In this document: positions 6,413-6,995 of the stretch, in pieces
Layout of the letters: every line of letters begins with the position of its first letter
How positions within the stretch are numbered: the stretch's first letter is position 1
Origin: an uncultured Clostridium sp.
GTDB lineage: Bacteria; Bacillota; Clostridia; Lachnospirales; Lachnospiraceae
Assembly (NCBI GenBank): GCA_905192625.1
Contig: CAJJLI010000104.1
Coordinates: 1-6,995 of the forward strand
Direction: 5' to 3'
Length of the DNA: 6,995 nt
Notes under the pieces: model-generated
Told to the model about the DNA's origin: nothing
Databases searched by the model: none
Seen by the model: the letters and a program-made list of their open reading frames with translations, nothing else
Program-made: the position numbers and the translations under genes

Positions 6413-6995
6413 TTATTTTTCTACTACATTCTTAAAGTACCAGTTGATACCACCAGTGATTGTAGCATCATCTAAGGATTTACCTTCTTCACCAACTGTT
6501 GTTCCGTCATTGGTTTCGATTACTCCCCAGAATACATCCCAATCACCAGATTCAATTTTAGCTTTCGCTTCATCAATCGCTTCTTTTGTTCCATCTTTAC
6601 ATAAATCAGATAAAGGAGCAATATTTACTAAACCTTCTGCCATACCACCAAAGTAATTAGAACCATCCCATGTTCCATCAATTACGTCCTTAACTGCTTT
6701 TGTGTAATATGCTGACCAATCCCATACTACAGAAGTAAGTACTGCATTTGGTGCATCTTTTGACATGTCTGAATTGTAACCAATTCCAAATACGCCAGCT
6801 TCTTCTGCTGCTGTCATAGGGTTTGGAGTATCACAATGTTGAGATAATACATCAGCTCCTAGTGCAATTAAAGCATCTGCTGCCGCTGCTTCACCTTCTG
6901 GATCATACCAGCTGTTTGTTGTTTTAACATATACTTCAGCATTAGGATTTACAGAATAAACACCCATTGCAAACGCATTTAAACCACCAGTTACC
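6413..6995 (-). CDS. BMP-family substrate-binding lipoprotein, C-terminal 193 residues (5' end beyond window)
   Basis: This is the C-terminal part of a basic membrane protein (Bmp/PnrA-like) solute receptor that would be lipid-anchored outside the membrane and feed the downstream ABC importer. The frame is open to the right edge. The signal peptide, lipobox and true start lie outside the window; an internal Met near the edge (6967) is not the start. Family-typical stretches are GVYSVNPNAEVYVKTTNSWY, EGEAAAADALIALGADVLSQH, FGIGYNSDMSKDAPNAVLTS and VVWDWSAYYTKAVKDVIDG, followed by an acidic C-terminal lobe ending INWYFKNVVEK. BMP receptors of known specificity bind purine or other nucleosides; this one could bind a different solute. 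The stop is TAA at 6413-6415, followed at 7 bp by the MITE insertion. Confidence 0.9.
   Translation of the reverse strand, partial: VTGGLNAFAMGVYSVNPNAEVYVKTTNSWYDPEGEAAAADALIALGADVLSQHCDTPNPMTAAEEAGVFGIGYNSDMSKDAPNAVLTSVVWDWSAYYTKAVKDVIDGTWDGSNYFGGMAEGLVNIAPLSDLCKDGTKEAIDEAKAKIESGDWDVFWGVIETNDGTTVGEEGKSLDDATITGGINWYFKNVVEK

Noticed and set aside
6300..6656. Plus-strand frame of 118 codons starting inside the MITE
   Set aside because: It runs from the element into the antisense of the binding-protein gene and has no ribosome binding site or recognisable domain.

Overview
The window is AT-rich and reads as a Firmicute of the anaerobic Clostridia. Strong AGGAGG-type ribosome binding sites, a sigma-A-like extended -10, a BMP-type ABC operon and an L-fucose isomerase all fit. 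The gene style suggests Lachnospiraceae, perhaps a Lachnoclostridium/Clostridium phytofermentans-like organism. That placement is inferred from style, not from a database search. No rRNA, tRNA or CRISPR array was seen.

Layout: (1) Bases 1-1065, minus strand, hold the N-terminal 355 codons of L-fucose isomerase (fucI); its 3' end is off the left edge. (2) Bases 1066-1368 are a divergent regulatory region. (3) Bases 1369-2223, plus strand, encode an AraC-family regulator with a cupin sensor domain. The upstream ATG at 1330 overlaps a perfect TATAAT box, so the GTG at 1369 is the better start. (4) Bases 2224-2495 are a convergent gap with terminator-like hairpins. (5) Bases 2496-6995, minus strand, carry a BMP-family (nucleoside-type) ABC importer operon. 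It is transcribed from the right edge: substrate-binding lipoprotein (partial), double ABC ATPase, permease 1, permease 2. The last three genes overlap by 8 and 4 nt and are translationally coupled.

The most interesting object lies in the 338-bp gap between the binding-protein gene and the ATPase gene. It is a 145-bp element (6254-6398) with perfect 18-bp terminal inverted repeats starting GTAA, flanked immediately on both sides by the 8-bp direct repeat AAAATATC. It has no coding capacity, and its interior folds into two further hairpins. This is the signature of a MITE. The GTAA ends and 8-bp duplication match what is known of the IS66 family. It has inserted 7 bp after the binding-protein stop codon, inside an operon. 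Two more inverted repeats lie between it and the ATPase gene, so expression of the binding protein may be uncoupled from that of the transporter core.

The left half (fucI plus AraC regulator) looks like a sugar-responsive divergent pair for L-fucose catabolism. Copies of TTGTGC(ATC) in the divergent region are candidate regulator sites. The right half is a separate transcription unit for uptake of nucleosides or a similar solute. The two halves converge, and nothing in the sequence proves a functional link.
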